This document shows, piece by piece, positions 1 to 11,773 of a DNA stretch of 64,000 nt. The DNA is from Taudactylus pleione. Its lineage: Eukaryota; Chordata; Amphibia; Anura; Myobatrachidae. How positions within the stretch are numbered: position 1 is the first letter of the stretch; the number at the start of each line of letters is the position of its first letter. Made by a program: the position numbers and the translations under genes. The stretch covers positions 7,496,778-7,560,777 of the forward strand of contig JAUIMM010000601.1 of assembly GCA_031769625.1 (NCBI GenBank), given 5' to 3'. The notes below the pieces were generated by a model, which saw only the letters and a list, made by a program, of their open reading frames with translations, was not told the origin of the DNA and made no database searches.

Positions 1-610
1 TTGCTTAACATTGTTAAGAAAAAAGTATTGGAAATCAGGTTTTTCACAGATGGCTTATATCCAGCTATCATGTTTTACGATACTGTAACAGTTTTAGGAC
101 ATTATCATTTGCTGAATTCATTGTGTCCCAGTGTCATACACATGTATCGAGTAGGTATGAGAAGTGACCTCATGCATCACTCATTTCCATTTTAAATATA
201 ACAAATGTGGGGGAAAACATTAGGTGGCGAAATAACTTTGTTAATGTTTCAAACTTCACATGAGCTTTTTCTAATTTATTTTTTTCTAATTGAACAATAC
301 TTCACATACTTATAGTGATGCTGCTACAGAACATTACACTGTGTACATGGTGAAATCTTGCCAGATAGAGCTCTACTGTAATGCAATACAATGTATAAAG
401 TGAAGCTCAACATTGCCAGTAGAGGGTATTGCTAAAACACAATATGTTATCCAAAGTGAAAAACTGTTGTGTAAATAGCAGCAACCATTATCATTCTATT
501 GGTGCAAGACCAATAACACTTCTTCTTTTTTTTCTCTTTCTTTTTTTTTTTTTTTTAAAGCAAACTGACTAGTGAAGCTACCAAATCAGTTCCTCCTAAT
601 ATCTCATGAC
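1..610. other. Unassigned AT-rich sequence (probable ODR4 intron)
   Basis: No convincing exon is seen. A T-rich tract lies at about 529-557. The open frame at the very start has no recognisable protein and no clear splice context. The position upstream of the ODR4 terminal exon makes intron the likeliest reading. Confidence 0.5.
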
Positions 611-611
611 A

Positions 612-848
612 CTGAAACCAGGACTACCATCAGAAATTGTGGGGCCCAGTACTGATTAAATATATATGGAAAGCAACATTGATTCATTCAGTCAATTTTC
701 TCTCTCTCTCTGAAGGTGGAAAAATCATAGAGAAAAAGAGCTTTGGGTCCCCAAAGTTTCCACTACAAGCATTAGGTTCTTGCAGCCAGGGCACTATAGC
801 AGGGGGACACACAGTGTGGGATCCCCCATCCATAGTGCCTTCCAGCTG
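612..848. repeat. Fragment of dispersed repeat with a GGGGCCC-containing end
   Basis: The motif CAGAAATTGTGGGGCCC near 630 recurs in similar form near 2320 (CAGAAATCTTGGGGCCC). This suggests two copies of one DNA-element end. The solo LTR inserted immediately downstream. No coding content is recognised. Confidence 0.35.
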
Positions 849-2169
849 TAAACTGTCACGAATCGGGGTCTCAGACATTCATTTATTTCAGTTTCCAAGA
901 TATCACAGTAGGGATACCTCCCTGTGATTAGTTAATGCACGTGTTCTCACCTGGTCAGCTAGAGCAATGGCTATTGACCACCTCCTATTTAAACGAGTTC
1001 CTTTGAGCAACCCATTGCCTGAACAACGTGTTCCTGCTCAGGATAGTTCTAGCCTCCAGGCTTACTCCTTCATCCTGTGATCGTGCCCTCCGTGACTCTC
1101 ACTATTTACCATCTCCACTGAGTATCGTCATCTGCTGGCACCACAGCTTCTATGCTGTATACTGACCTGCTTCTTACACTCCGGTCAGCCAGTAAGTCAC
1201 CTGTCAGTACCGCAGCTTCCACGCTGCATACAGCCATGCCTTCCATCTGCTACTGTGCTCCGTTACCTATCAGCGCAGCAGCGTCCATTCTGCATACAAA
1301 CCTGCTCCAACCACTTAGTTTCAGCCAGCAAGTATACTGCTTTCCATCTGCCACTGTATTCCGTTACCTGTCAGCACCACAGTGTCCACGCTGTATACAG
1401 ACCTACTCGAACTACTTTGTCTCAGCCAGCAATTATTCCGCTTTCCATCTGCCGCTGTCTACCGTCATCGATCAGTGTGACAGCTTCCACGCTGCATACC
1501 AACTTGTTACTCCTCAATGCAGAGTCAGCAAGTTCAGTCGTGGTCTTCATTCTATCATACCACTGCGACAGTGCATGCAAGTTACTTATGCTATTTTACT
1601 CTATGCTCAGTGGTTGTCCAGGTTATCAGGTTATATACTATTGTGCTGACCTTGCATTGGTTTCCCTGTACTTTGTGCTGTTGTCTTGGGCTGGTACAGA
1701 GAATGGTGCTGGTTCCAGGGCTAGGGTTCAGTGTGCATTATATGGTCTGTACACTGAGGTGTCCAGCAAGCTGTATTCCTCACTGGTTCCAGTTCCAAGG
1801 TTCTGCGTCAGAGCTGTACCAGAGTTACAGCTCCTGCAAGTGTTACTCTGACTACATAAGACTCTGATTCCTGGTTTGAGTTATGAGTTCCTATCTACCA
1901 GTACTATGGAGTATATTCCTGGTCTTACTGGCCTTCCCAGGTCACTAGACGAGGGGTTGTTCAGTGGACTTAGTCTGTTTAACACCAGTTACAGTATAGT
2001 ATCCATGCCTATCACAAGTCTGTGGTTCCTACACTGTCGCTAGTGTACCTAAGCTCCTGTTCATACCGATTAGCCAAAGTATCATCAAACCACTTTGTTT
2101 GCTATGCATGTCAGTCAGCCTTAAGGGTCCCGAGACGGATTTACATAATACCCAGTCCGTGACATAAAC
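849..2169. mobile_element. Solo LTR of an LTR retrotransposon, with target duplication
   Basis: The segment 854-2164 starts TGTCACG and ends CGTGACA, the short inverted TG...CA termini of an LTR. It is flanked on both sides by the identical 5-bp target duplication TAAAC (849-853 and 2165-2169). No gag, pol or second LTR is present, so this is a solo LTR of about 1.31 kb left by LTR-LTR recombination. A TATA-like CTATTTAAA lies near 987. The family is not determined; 5-bp duplications fit Gypsy-type or endogenous-retrovirus LTRs. Open frames inside it are shadows of its internal repeats. Confidence 0.8.
1135..1505. repeat. Imperfect ~103-bp tandem repeat inside the LTR
   Basis: The phrase TTCCATCTGC followed by ACTGT and CCGTTACC recurs near 1238, 1339 and 1443, spaced 101-104 bp, with CAGCTTCCACGCTGCATAC between. 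It is about three diverged copies, consistent with an expanded LTR enhancer-like block. Confidence 0.65.
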
Positions 2170-2399
2170 TAATCAGCACGGGGCTGTTCATGAAAGGAAA
2201 TCTGAGGACCTAGTCTCTTGCTGTAGGTACAAAGCTCTCACCTCTCCTTATGGCTCCCTATGTGCCTCTCCCCATCTCACCCATCAACAATCATTCACAT
2301 GAGAGGCAGGTCCAGCAGCAGAAATCTTGGGGCCCGGCACACATGTTTTTGGGGCCCTCAATCCCTTCCCAGTAGGTACAGGCAAATCAGTCATTGGCT

Positions 2400-2995
2400 C
2401 ATCCCCTGTGTATCTCCAGCCACATCCCCAAATGTGTGTCTCAGCCTTATACTCACGTGTTGCACCAGCCTCAACCCTTGTCTTTCCAGCCTCATCCTGA
2501 CCTGTGTCACTCCAGCACCTTCCTTGTATCCAGCCTCAACCTCCTGTATCTTTCCAGCCATCCACTCATCTCCCCTGTGTCTCTCAGCATCATTATCCCC
2601 CCACCCATCTCTCAACTTAATCATCCTCTCCCCCCTGTGTCTCTCAGCTTCATTCTCCACCCTGTCTCTCCCATCTTCAGTCCCCAGCCCCTGTCTCTCT
2701 CATCTTCATTCCCCAGCTTGTATCTCTCAGCTTTATTCCCCAGCCCCTGTGTCTCTCAGTTTAATTTTCCACCCTGTGTCTGTCAGATTCATTCCCCAGC
2801 CCGTGTCTCTCAGATTCATTCCCCAGCTCCTGTGTCTCTCATCTTCATCCCCAGTCCCTGTGGCTTATATCTTCATTCCCCAGTCCTGTGGCTCAAATCT
2901 TCATTCCCCAACCCCGGTGTCTCTCAGCTTTATTCCCCAGCCCCTGTGTCTCTTAACCTTATTCCCCAGCCCCTGCGTCTCACCGGCCCTGTGTC
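2400..2995. repeat. C-rich tandem repeat (CTGTGTCTCTCAG-type, ~28-30 bp)
   Basis: Degenerate units of about 28-30 bp carry CCCCAGCCC, TGTGTCTCTCAG and CTTCATT motifs. The strand asymmetry (pyrimidine-rich) keeps several frames open, so long apparent ORFs at 2260-3188 are by-products and not genes. Part of the array is present again at 6095-6510. Confidence 0.75.
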
Positions 2996-3871
2996 TTCAG
3001 CTCCATACCCCCCACTTCATCTGCAGCCCCCACCACCTGACCCTTGTCTCTCTCGCCTTACCTGCTGTTCCTCTTCCCTGACAGCTCAGCTCCTTTCTGA
3101 TCCAGTAGTGCAACATCATGATGTCACATGCGCTGTGCCAGGCTGCCGGCCGCCCTTCCCCCCTCTTTCTCCCTCGATCAACTCATAGGGAGTTAGTGGA
3201 TCTCCCGAAGTGGAGACCTAATTACCGTCGGCACAGGTCCTTTGGTATGGATAATACGGAGATATATACCAGGCATTTTTATTTAAACTGATTGCGGCTA
3301 CAGTCTATATAGACTTGAGAGACTCTCTCTATATATTTAAAGAGAAGGACATTTGAATTTTTTCAAAATCATTACGAGTTTTGTGTGGGCACAGTGAATT
3401 AAAACCAATTTAAAGTATATTATTCACCTCCTACATCTATAGTAGACTCATCAGATCCAGAGTATAAAACTGTTTTTTCAAGTATATTAATACATTTTTT
3501 GCAATATTTATTTTGTATCTTATGGAAATCTTTTTTATGTGATATTTTAGTATCATTTGTTTGTTGACCAGTCAATGAATTATATTCCATTATATATGTG
3601 GTAATAAATATGTTTATAATTTCGGATATATGATTGTTCCTGTACTAGCTTATACTTTTTAATTTAGCTCAAGGGTGTTTTATTGTTTTTACTGTGTAAC
3701 ACCTAGTTTCTGGGTGTATATTTGTGTGCAACCAAAAGCACACTGGCTCTCTGCTGCTTGATTGATAGATAAAAATAAAAATACATTTTGAAAATATATT
3801 ATACCATCAGCGCCAGGTTCTTTTTTTTTTTTTTGTAATTGCTACAATATCTGGGAAGTAAGTCAAATCTT
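2576..3871. repeat. Duplicated 1.3-kb segment, copy A
   Basis: This stretch is nearly identical to 6095 onward, which continues across the L1 at 13494-13701. The second copy breaks off at the same base (AGTCAAATCT then diverges). It contains the end of the C-rich array and a segment with no recognised coding capacity. Differences are scattered substitutions and loss or gain of tandem units. Confidence 0.9.
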
Positions 3872-4029
3872 TTAGGGATCTTCTTTCCGTATGGTACAAT
3901 GTACGTGGGAACAACCAGACACTCAAGTGTAGCGCTGTTACCAACTTCTTCCTAGACTTTTGACCATTTTTGAGGTTGGACACCTCAGGTAATCAGCCGC
4001 TACCGGCCCCCCAGCTGTTTCTATTTGAG

Positions 4030-4545
4030 CACATATCGTGGGATGTAGTTGCCGGTCACAATCCCGACAGCAGAATACCGACTAGGGATTTATGATCGGC
4101 ATCGAAATACCGACGCCTATCATAATACCGAATCCAGGACGATGCGTGTCCGAACGAGGTAAGTCCGATGCGCCTGCCCTGTTAGCTGCGGGGTTAGGAT
4201 TAGGGCAGTTAGCGGTGTTAGCGTTAGGTTTTGGGGGAATGGTTAGGGTTAGGCACCCCTAGGGGGGAGGGGAAGGGTTAGGCACCCCCAGGAAGAGGTT
4301 AGGGTTAGGCACCCCCAGGAAGAGGTTAGGGTTAGGCACCCCCCAGGAGGGTTAGGTTTAGGGAGCAGTAAGGAGGGTTACGGTTAGGCACCACTAAGGG
4401 ACGGTTAGGCTTAGAGGGGGACAGGGGAGGTTAGAATACTTACCTGCCTCTGTCGGGATTTTCATCCTGTCGGTCAGCCGCTGTCAGGATTTTTTGCTAA
4501 ACAGCCGCCGGCATTTCAATCCCATTTCCATATCGTACCCCTTTA
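4030..4545. mobile_element. MITE-like element with telomere-like internal repeats
   Basis: Roughly inverted ends are visible: ATATCGTGGGATG near 4036, and its diverged complement AATCCCATTTCCATATCGTA near 4540. Inside, 4190-4400 holds about four units of a ~26-bp repeat built on GGTTAGGGTTAGGCACCCCC. A related element with AGGGTTAGGCTGC repeats lies at 43370-43665. The TTAGGG pieces belong to the element and are not a telomere. Confidence 0.6.
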
Positions 4546-5409
4546 CAATTTGCTTTATCATTTATTACAAAAAGTCCAGAAGTAAAACCATCACATATAA
4601 AATTAAAAATAAAATCATATATAATCAGATTCCCACAAACAAAGGGATAAGCGACCTACCAGACACTCGTGAATGGAATGCACAATCAAACCAGCAGTCC
4701 TTATTAGTCCTGGGCTAAAGACCTGCGTGTCACCCAACGGAAGGGTCCGGGGAATAGTGTAAAGTAGGAAAGGTTTCCTCCTTTGTTTTCCTCACATTTA
4801 AACTAAATTACAGGTATCGTAGGAAATGCTATACAATACTGATATGTTTTGTGCCATCCCATTTTAAATTACACGGTAATTTTTTTTCTCGTTGATTTAG
4901 AACATGATCAACATGATTCCTGTAAATCAGATAACCCTACAAGCGCTCAAACATGCACCTTAAAAAAAGAGATATCTTCCAAAGGCCATCAGAATATGGG
5001 TAGGTGACAAATATGCTTTTCTCTATCTTGTAGAAGACATATATACTTTTCTTCAAAATTAGTAACTGGTGGAAAGGAGGAATTCTGATGCAAATAGCTT
5101 AAACCTATCTTATGCTCATATTTAAGCTTAAGAATAATTTTAAATTTGACTGCATCATTAATATCACTTGTTTTAATGTTATGAAACCTGTACAGTGTGC
5201 AAAACAACCATTTGATCTGGTCTGGTTGAGACACCCAGACAGACATTGATATGCAGCATTAAGTTTGTGACATACTACAAGTATAGACCAACAAAATGGA
5301 TTTTATCATACTCTCTAATTTGCTGGGTCATTTGGAGTAAAATGTAGATTTTTCTTCTCAGGATAATGCAATCACCTTGTGTTTCTTCTTTTATGTTTTT
5401 TCATTTCAG
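4546..5409. other. Probable final intron of ODR4, no exon seen
   Basis: AT-rich sequence runs into a good 3' splice site, TTTTTTCATTTCAG, ending at 5409. No repeat family was recognised and no coding exon is supported. Confidence 0.6.
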
Positions 5410-5477
5410 GACTTGTAATAGCGACGGCTGTTGTTCTTCTAGCAGTTCTAATATCCTTTCATTACCTAAGTGAATGA
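5410..5477 (+). CDS. ODR4: ODR4 terminal exon (C-terminal tail anchor)
   Basis: A pyrimidine-rich tract and AG at 5408-5409 precede an exon whose frame, after a split codon (GA completing the previous codon), reads LVIATAVVLLAVLISFHYLSE and then TGA at 5475-5477. This is one hydrophobic membrane segment with a short polar tail, and its end (ISFHYLSE) closely resembles the C-terminus of vertebrate ODR4 (C1orf27). ODR4 is a tail-anchored protein linked to trafficking of odorant receptors and other GPCRs. An AATAAA polyadenylation signal follows at 5612-5617. Upstream exons are not identified in the window and probably lie before base 1. Its placement, convergent with PDC, is the conserved vertebrate gene order. 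What is seen: splice site, membrane segment, stop, poly(A) signal. What is inferred: gene identity, by similarity recalled from the family and by synteny. Confidence 0.88.
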
Positions 5478-5640
5478 ATAATAGAAAGTCACATTGACCT
5501 GTTCTCCAAGACCTCTCATGTGGAATGCACATAACAGTTGTAAAGGAGAAGTGTGATTTGTTTGCTATAATGTGACGTTCTAACATTACATGTTACGGAA
5601 TGGCTCTTCACAATAAAATCTTCACATAATACTGAAAATT
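5478..5640 (+). terminator. ODR4: ODR4 3' UTR and polyadenylation signal
   Basis: A canonical AATAAA sits at 5612-5617, 135 bp after the stop codon. Cleavage is expected about 15-25 bp further on. The short UTR has no repeat in it. Confidence 0.75.
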
Positions 5641-5968
5641 TGCCATCATTCTTATTTACCTATTTTGGTTATATATTTTTTTTGCCATTACAAATACTTC
5701 AGTACACTATAGAATAGGCTTGTATTTATATCTGTAATTAGCTAAATAATAACATGGCATTGTCCTCCTTATTTTCCCCTTACTACAAAAACTATGAAAT
5801 GGGTATGATTTTGTAAAATGGAGAAATATAAGCAAATACAATGATGCAGTAGTGCTATTTAGTCACAAAGTAGCCTGGTTTATATTTGTGCCCATGGCAT
5901 ATGTTACAAGGCAAACAGAATAGGACTGTATTTAAATGTTTTCAGATCTAAGTCATAAGAAATAGGTA
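5641..5968. other. Intergenic AT-rich spacer
   Basis: Nothing recognisable is seen between the ODR4 poly(A) site and the first copy of the 125-bp direct repeat. Confidence 0.5.
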
Positions 5969-6093
5969 AAATAAATAAATTGAGGCACAAAAGAATATAC
6001 TTTTACATTCATTCTTTAAAATGATCCAACATTAACTTTCTTTGCCATAAAAAGTATGTGAACCTCTAGGATTCAGTAACTGGTATTACTACC
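5969..6093. repeat. 125-bp direct repeat, left copy (Tc1-type terminal sequence)
   Basis: It matches 13711-13835 essentially base for base. It contains GTGAACCTCTAGGATTCA, the terminal inverted-repeat motif that also appears (reverse complement, partly diverged) near 15490 and 23475. The two copies bracket the duplicated segment plus L1, as if they were an unusually long target duplication. Confidence 0.9.
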
Positions 6094-7428
6094 ATGTGTC
6101 TCTCAGCATGATTATCCCCCCACCCATCTCTCAACTTAATCATCCTCTCCCCCCTGTCTCTCTCAGCTTCATTCTCCACCCTGTCTCTCCCATCTTCAGT
6201 CCCCAGCCCCTGTGTCTCTCATCTTCATTCCCCAGCTTGTGTCTCTCAGCTTTATTCCCCAGCCCCTGTGTCTCTCAGTTTAATTTTCCACCCTGTGTCT
6301 GTCAGATTCATTCCCCAGCCCGTGTCTCTCAGCTTTATTCCCCAGCTCCTGTGTCTCTCATCTTCAGTCCCCAGTCCCTGTGGCTCAAATCTTCATTTCC
6401 CAGCCCCTGTGGCTCAAATCTTCATTTCCCAGCCCCGGTGTCTCTCAGCTTTATTCCCCAGCCCCTGTGTCTCTTAACCTTATTCCCCAGCCCCTGCGTC
6501 TCACCGGCCCTGTGTCTTCAGCTCCATACCCCCCACTTCATCTGCAGCCCCCACCACCTGACCCTTGTCTCTCTCGCCTTACCTGCTGTTCCTCTTCCCT
6601 GACAGCTCAGCTCCTTTCTGATCCAGTAGTGCAACATCATGATGTCACATGCGCTGTGCCAGGCTGCCGGCCGCCCTTCCCCCCTCTCTTTCTCCCTCGA
6701 TCAACTCATAGGGAGTTAGTGGAACTCCCGAAGTGGAGACCTAATTACCGTCGGCACAGGTCCTTTGGTATGGATAATACAGAGATATATACCAGGCATC
6801 TTTATTTAAACTGATTGCGGCTACAGTCTATATAGACTTGAGAGACTCCCTCTATATATTTAAAGAGAAGGACATTTGAATTTTTTCAAAATCATTACGA
6901 GTTTTGTGTGGGCACAGTGAATTAAAACCAATTTAAAGTATATTATTCACCTCCTACATCTATAGTAGACTCATCAGATCCAGAGTATAAAACTGTTTTT
7001 TCAAGTATATTAATACATTCTTTGCAATATTTATTTTGTATCTTATGGAAATCTTTTTTATGTGATATTTTAGTATCATTTGTTTGTTGACCAGTCAATG
7101 AATTATATTCCATTATATATGTGGTAATAAATATGTTTATAATTTCGGATATATGATTGTTCCTGTACTAGCTTATACTTTTTTTTTTCAATATTGAATT
7201 TTTATTAATTTTGGTCACAAAATATAAACATACAATAAAATAACAATACAAAATAGTAATATAAATAACAGAATAGGGACAGGGAAAAAATTGGCCCTAG
7301 GGCCAGAGTACATCAACATAAATCACAAAAATATCAAAGTACCGTTAACATACTGTACAATGAATTACATATAAACAATATATTATAAAACATATATCAA
7401 ACAACCGACATATAAAATTCACCCATCA

Positions 7429-10400
7429 TTAAGAATCTAACACCGGCAAAGTAAGGCCAGCAATGCTTTGAGAGCGTCGGGACTCTGCTCGATATTCACT
7501 CCAACTGAACCAAATCATTAATGGATTCTTATCTGAGGTGGAGTATGAGACTCCCGCTATCTCAAAATCACAATGGGCTTGTATTTTATCCTCTATAGTA
7601 TCTAATTTTGGTATAACGTCTGAACGCCAATGATAAGCAATAAGAGACTTAGTGTCAATTAAAATATGCCCCATCACATATTTATCCCCCAAAGAGATAT
7701 TGCCCTGGTAAACATGAAATAGTGCTAAAAAGGGGTCTGGAGGTATAGCAATCCCAGTCACTTTGGAGATTAACAGAAATACCTGATGCCACAATATATT
7801 ACATTTTGGACATGCCCAAAATACATGATAAATATCCCAAATTTGGCCGCATTTGCGCCAGCATTGATTAGGGAGGGAAGACCAGATCCTATGAAGCCTG
7901 TCGGGAGTTAAATACATCCTGTGAATAAGTTTATAAAACATTTCCACATGTGAAATACACTTAGAAATATGGAAGCATGATTTGAAAATGGAGCCCCAGT
8001 CATCTTCCGTGATAGACCTAGAGAGATCAAATTCCCATTTCAAGAGAGCCGGAAAAGTTACAGGTTTGGAAGCACTTACCAGTAAACCATACCACCAAGA
8101 GATACTTTTCTTATATCCCCCCGAGGTAAGCCTTTCAAAAATATATTTTGGGGTAGCTGCAAAGGCCGAGAGCCTAATTCTAAACTGTGCAACCAATGGC
8201 GTAACTGTAAATATTTATAGAAATCTCTTGATGAAATGGAATATAATTCTTGAATACGGGAGAACGGGAGAATTACACCATTAAGCATTACATCATTCAA
8301 TGAGGTCACTCCCTGAGCCACCCATGTATCAAATTTCAAATTAGGAATCAAAACAGCTATACTTTTCAAAGTAAGGTTAGTAGTGGGGAGGTGAAACTCA
8401 TTCAATCTAGCTACAGTTTTATGCCATGCAGATACAGAGGCACTTATTGCAATTGAGAAAGAAGGCAACTGGCTTTTACAGGTAAGCGGTAGCCATAGTA
8501 AATCAGATAATGAAAAAGAATGAGACATATTCCGCTCTAAAAGTACCCATGGTTTAGGAACCTCCAAATCAAACCAATCCCCAAGCTGACATAAAATACA
8601 TGCCCACTGGTACAATTCTAGGTCTGGAAATGCAAGACCTCCCTCCGTCTTAGGAAAAGACAGAATACGTCTAGACAATCTAGGTTTTTTTGACTTCCAA
8701 ACATACTTTGTCATTGTTATCTAAATTCTATGGTGTTTTTTCAAAGGAAGTAGCTTAGGAATGGTGCGAAATAGGTACATTAACTTGGGTAACAGTACCA
8801 TTTTTAAAGCAGCAATACGGCCCAACCAGGAAACTTCCTGTAACATCCAATCAGCTGTTAAAAGTGAACATTTAGTCAAGAGGGGGAGGTAGTTACAAGA
8901 CACAGCATCAACCCCCCTTTTTGGAATCTGAACCCCCAAATATGTAAGACTCTTATCTTGTCATGCATAGTTGTAACCCACTTTAAGCCTAGCCAGAAGC
9001 TCAGGAGAAAAATTTATAGGAAGTGCCTCTGTCTTAGCTGTATTTAGTTTATAATAAGACACTCTGGAATATTGTTCTAATATCGTATGTAATGACGACA
9101 ATGAGGATTCAGGGCTAGTAAGGCACATCAATACGTCATCAGCAAACAAACAGATTTTTTGAGATGAGCTCCCCGACTGAGGACCCTGTATAGCAATAGT
9201 TTCCCTGATGGTTTCTGCCATTGGTTCTATAGCAAGCGCGAAAATCAAAGGGGAAAGCGGGTAACCCTGCCGAGTGCCATTCGATATTGAAAAGGCAGAG
9301 GAGAGAAGGCCGTTCACAAAAACTTTAGATGAGGGATTAGAGTAAAGGGCCATTATAGATGACAAAGCTCTATCCCGCAACCCAAATAGACTCAGAACCT
9401 CAGACAAATAACCCCAATGCAATCTGTCAAATACTTTTTCGGCATCCAATGAAAGCAATAATAATGGATCTCCAGATACAGCAAACAAATCTACCAAGTT
9501 GAAAACTCGCCTAGTGTTATCTGAAGGTTGTCTACCCAAAACAAACCCAGCCTGATCTTGGTTAATCAATGAGGGTATTAATGGACCCAACCACCCTGCT
9601 ATTAATTTGGCATATACCTTAACATCAGTATTCAAAAGTGCTATTGGTCTGTAGTTGGTAACCAATAAGAGGTTCTTTCCGGGTTTGGGAAGTGCCACAA
9701 TATGCGCCTCCAACATCTCTCTGGGGAAATATCCTATGTCCGAAGCTTCATTATACACTAACTTGAGAGCTGGAACCAATTCTTCCTTAAAAGTTTTATA
9801 GAAAGCATTGATATAGCCATCTGGCCCGGGAGCTTTATCTAAAGGCAAGGACTCTATGGCCGCAGCTATTTCTTCCTCTGACCAAGGATTGCCAAGAGAT
9901 TGAATGAAATCATCCTGTAAAGATGGGCGTTTAATAGCATTCAAAAACGTAGCAATCTCATCCGGCTTAGGCTGAAAAACTTGGGGATCCCTAGATAAAT
10001 TGTATAGTTGCGAATAGTACCCAGCAAAAGTATTAGCTATATCCAGAGGATCCGACACTTTTGCACCAACTTTATTGAAAAATCACACTAATTCTCTCCT
10101 TGGCCAGTTTCCCCCTCACATTCCGCGCCAGCATTCTACCCGCTCTATCACCCTGAACATAGAACCTTTGTTTTAGCCTAAATAAGCTCCTATGCACCTC
10201 TTGCAATGTGAAACTATTAAATTCATCCCTGACCTTAATCAGGTCTTTAAAAATAATAACATCAGAAGGGGAACACTTATGTCGCTCCTCCAAATCTTTT
10301 AATTGAGCTTCCAGAGCAGCCTGTCGTTGTAAATTGACCTTCTTAATACGTGCTGCTGATTGAATAGCTGTCCCTCTAACTACTGCTTTTAATGTACACC

Positions 10401-11270
10401 AATAATTAAAAATAGAAGTGTCTGTTGGTTTATTAGTTTCCATATACATAGAGAGGGCACGGGAAAGAGCCTGTTTAGATTCCAAATCAGACAGAAGATA
10501 AGCTCCTAACCTCCAAGGCCTAGGCGCCATACAAGGTGACCCTAATACCCACTCCAAACAAAGAGGCGCATGATCAGACCAGGTCATAGGAAGTATAACA
10601 GCCTGCCGGACCTGTTGTAAAGTCCACTTATCTGCCAAAGCTAAATCAATTCTGGAATACGATCTGTGGACATGCGAGTAAAAGGTATAGTCCCGTACTG
10701 TCGGATGTTTTGCCCTCCAAATATCAAACAAATCCTATTCCGTTAAAAGATTTTGAAAGGCCCGAGAATGGTCCTGCAGCGATGTAGCCTTCAATCTAAC
10801 CGTGGGGGAAGATCTATCAACCCTCTGATCAAGAACCATATTAAAGTTACCTAAAACCATAACCGCACCCTTACAACGTTTTTGCAAATCAGTACAGAAG
10901 CGTCTACAGAATGCCACCTGTTTAGTATTGGGGACATAGACAGATACCAATGTGATCAATTGGTCTTCTAATTTACCACTTAAAATCAAATAACGGCCAT
11001 GCACATCTGCATGTTGTGATTGTAGAGCAAAATTACAGGAACGAGAAATTACAATAGCTACTCCAGCCTTTTTTTCCGGTCCATTTGCAGTGTAACATTG
11101 AGGATAATTATGGTCAGAAAACTTAGGCGGAGAAGAAGCAGCAAAATGGGTTTCCTGTATAGCTACCACATGTGCCTTAGCCTTTGCAAAGTATCACAAA
11201 GCAAGACATCTCTTATTTGGGGAGTTTAACCCCTTAACATTTAGTGATATAACCTTAACCATAAACAATG
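7429..11270 (-). pseudogene. L1 ORF2 relic (endonuclease and reverse transcriptase)
   Basis: The start region reads VISLNVKGLNSP near 11265, the usual beginning of an APE-type endonuclease. Endonuclease motifs follow: AIQETHF near 11160 and SDHAPLCLEW near 10570. The expected catalytic GDFN is GNFN here (near 10845), so a catalytic Asp is replaced. The reverse transcriptase fragment 10058-8961 contains APGPDGY, LDAEKVFDRLHW, NGTRQGYPLSPL and the FADD catalytic box (near 9140). C-terminal pieces continue at 8939-8721, 8714-8076 and 8196-7429, including a cysteine-rich part (CGQIWDIYHVFWACPKC). At least five frame breaks separate the fragments. It is an L1-clade element; assignment to a subfamily is not possible by eye. 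Confidence 0.9.
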
Positions 11271-11773
11271 ATAATGAAGATATCGCATTTCAGCATATAA
11301 AACAATAAAATACAATCGATGTACCAAAGGGGGGAGAAGGGAAGAGAAAAAAAAAAAAAGACATTAAAAAATAATAAAATAAAAACAACAATACAAAATA
11401 AACAAACTGAAATAGCTCCCATATGGAACTAGAGGAGGCCACCAATTAGGATGGCACTAACTAGAAAAAGGGGGGTAGAGGCCCCTCTTCCACCACTCCT
11501 AACACATATAAAATTTCCACATTTAAATAACATCGTGTAATGACACTATTATTCTGAAACAAAACAAAGATTAATGGGAAGTAGCAGTAATTGAACACAG
11601 AAAAATCACTGAGTCCCGGCAACTCATTGAAAACTTCTCGCTTAAAGGACATAACCTCTATAGATGCATCTTACCAGGAACTGTCCAGAATAACTTCGTG
11701 GGTACCCATAAACTGACGGCCCAATCAGCACTTAAAAATGAAACAGCAAAACTTGCAAAAAGAAAGCTGGCCC

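Noticed and set aside
1..195. Opening ORF as an ODR4 exon
   Set aside because: Its translation does not resemble ODR4 and no donor site in frame supports it.
1152..1867. ORFs of 116-198 codons
   Set aside because: They overlap one another inside the solo LTR and reflect its internal repeats.
2260..3188. Two overlapping serine/proline-rich ORFs of over 260 codons
   Set aside because: They follow a C-rich tandem repeat open in several frames; no splice sites or family motifs, and the copy at 6096-6814 has altered lengths.
4190..4400. Ancient telomere or chromosome-fusion site
   Set aside because: TTAGGG pieces are separated by GCACCCCC and lie within a MITE-like element that has a relative at 43370.
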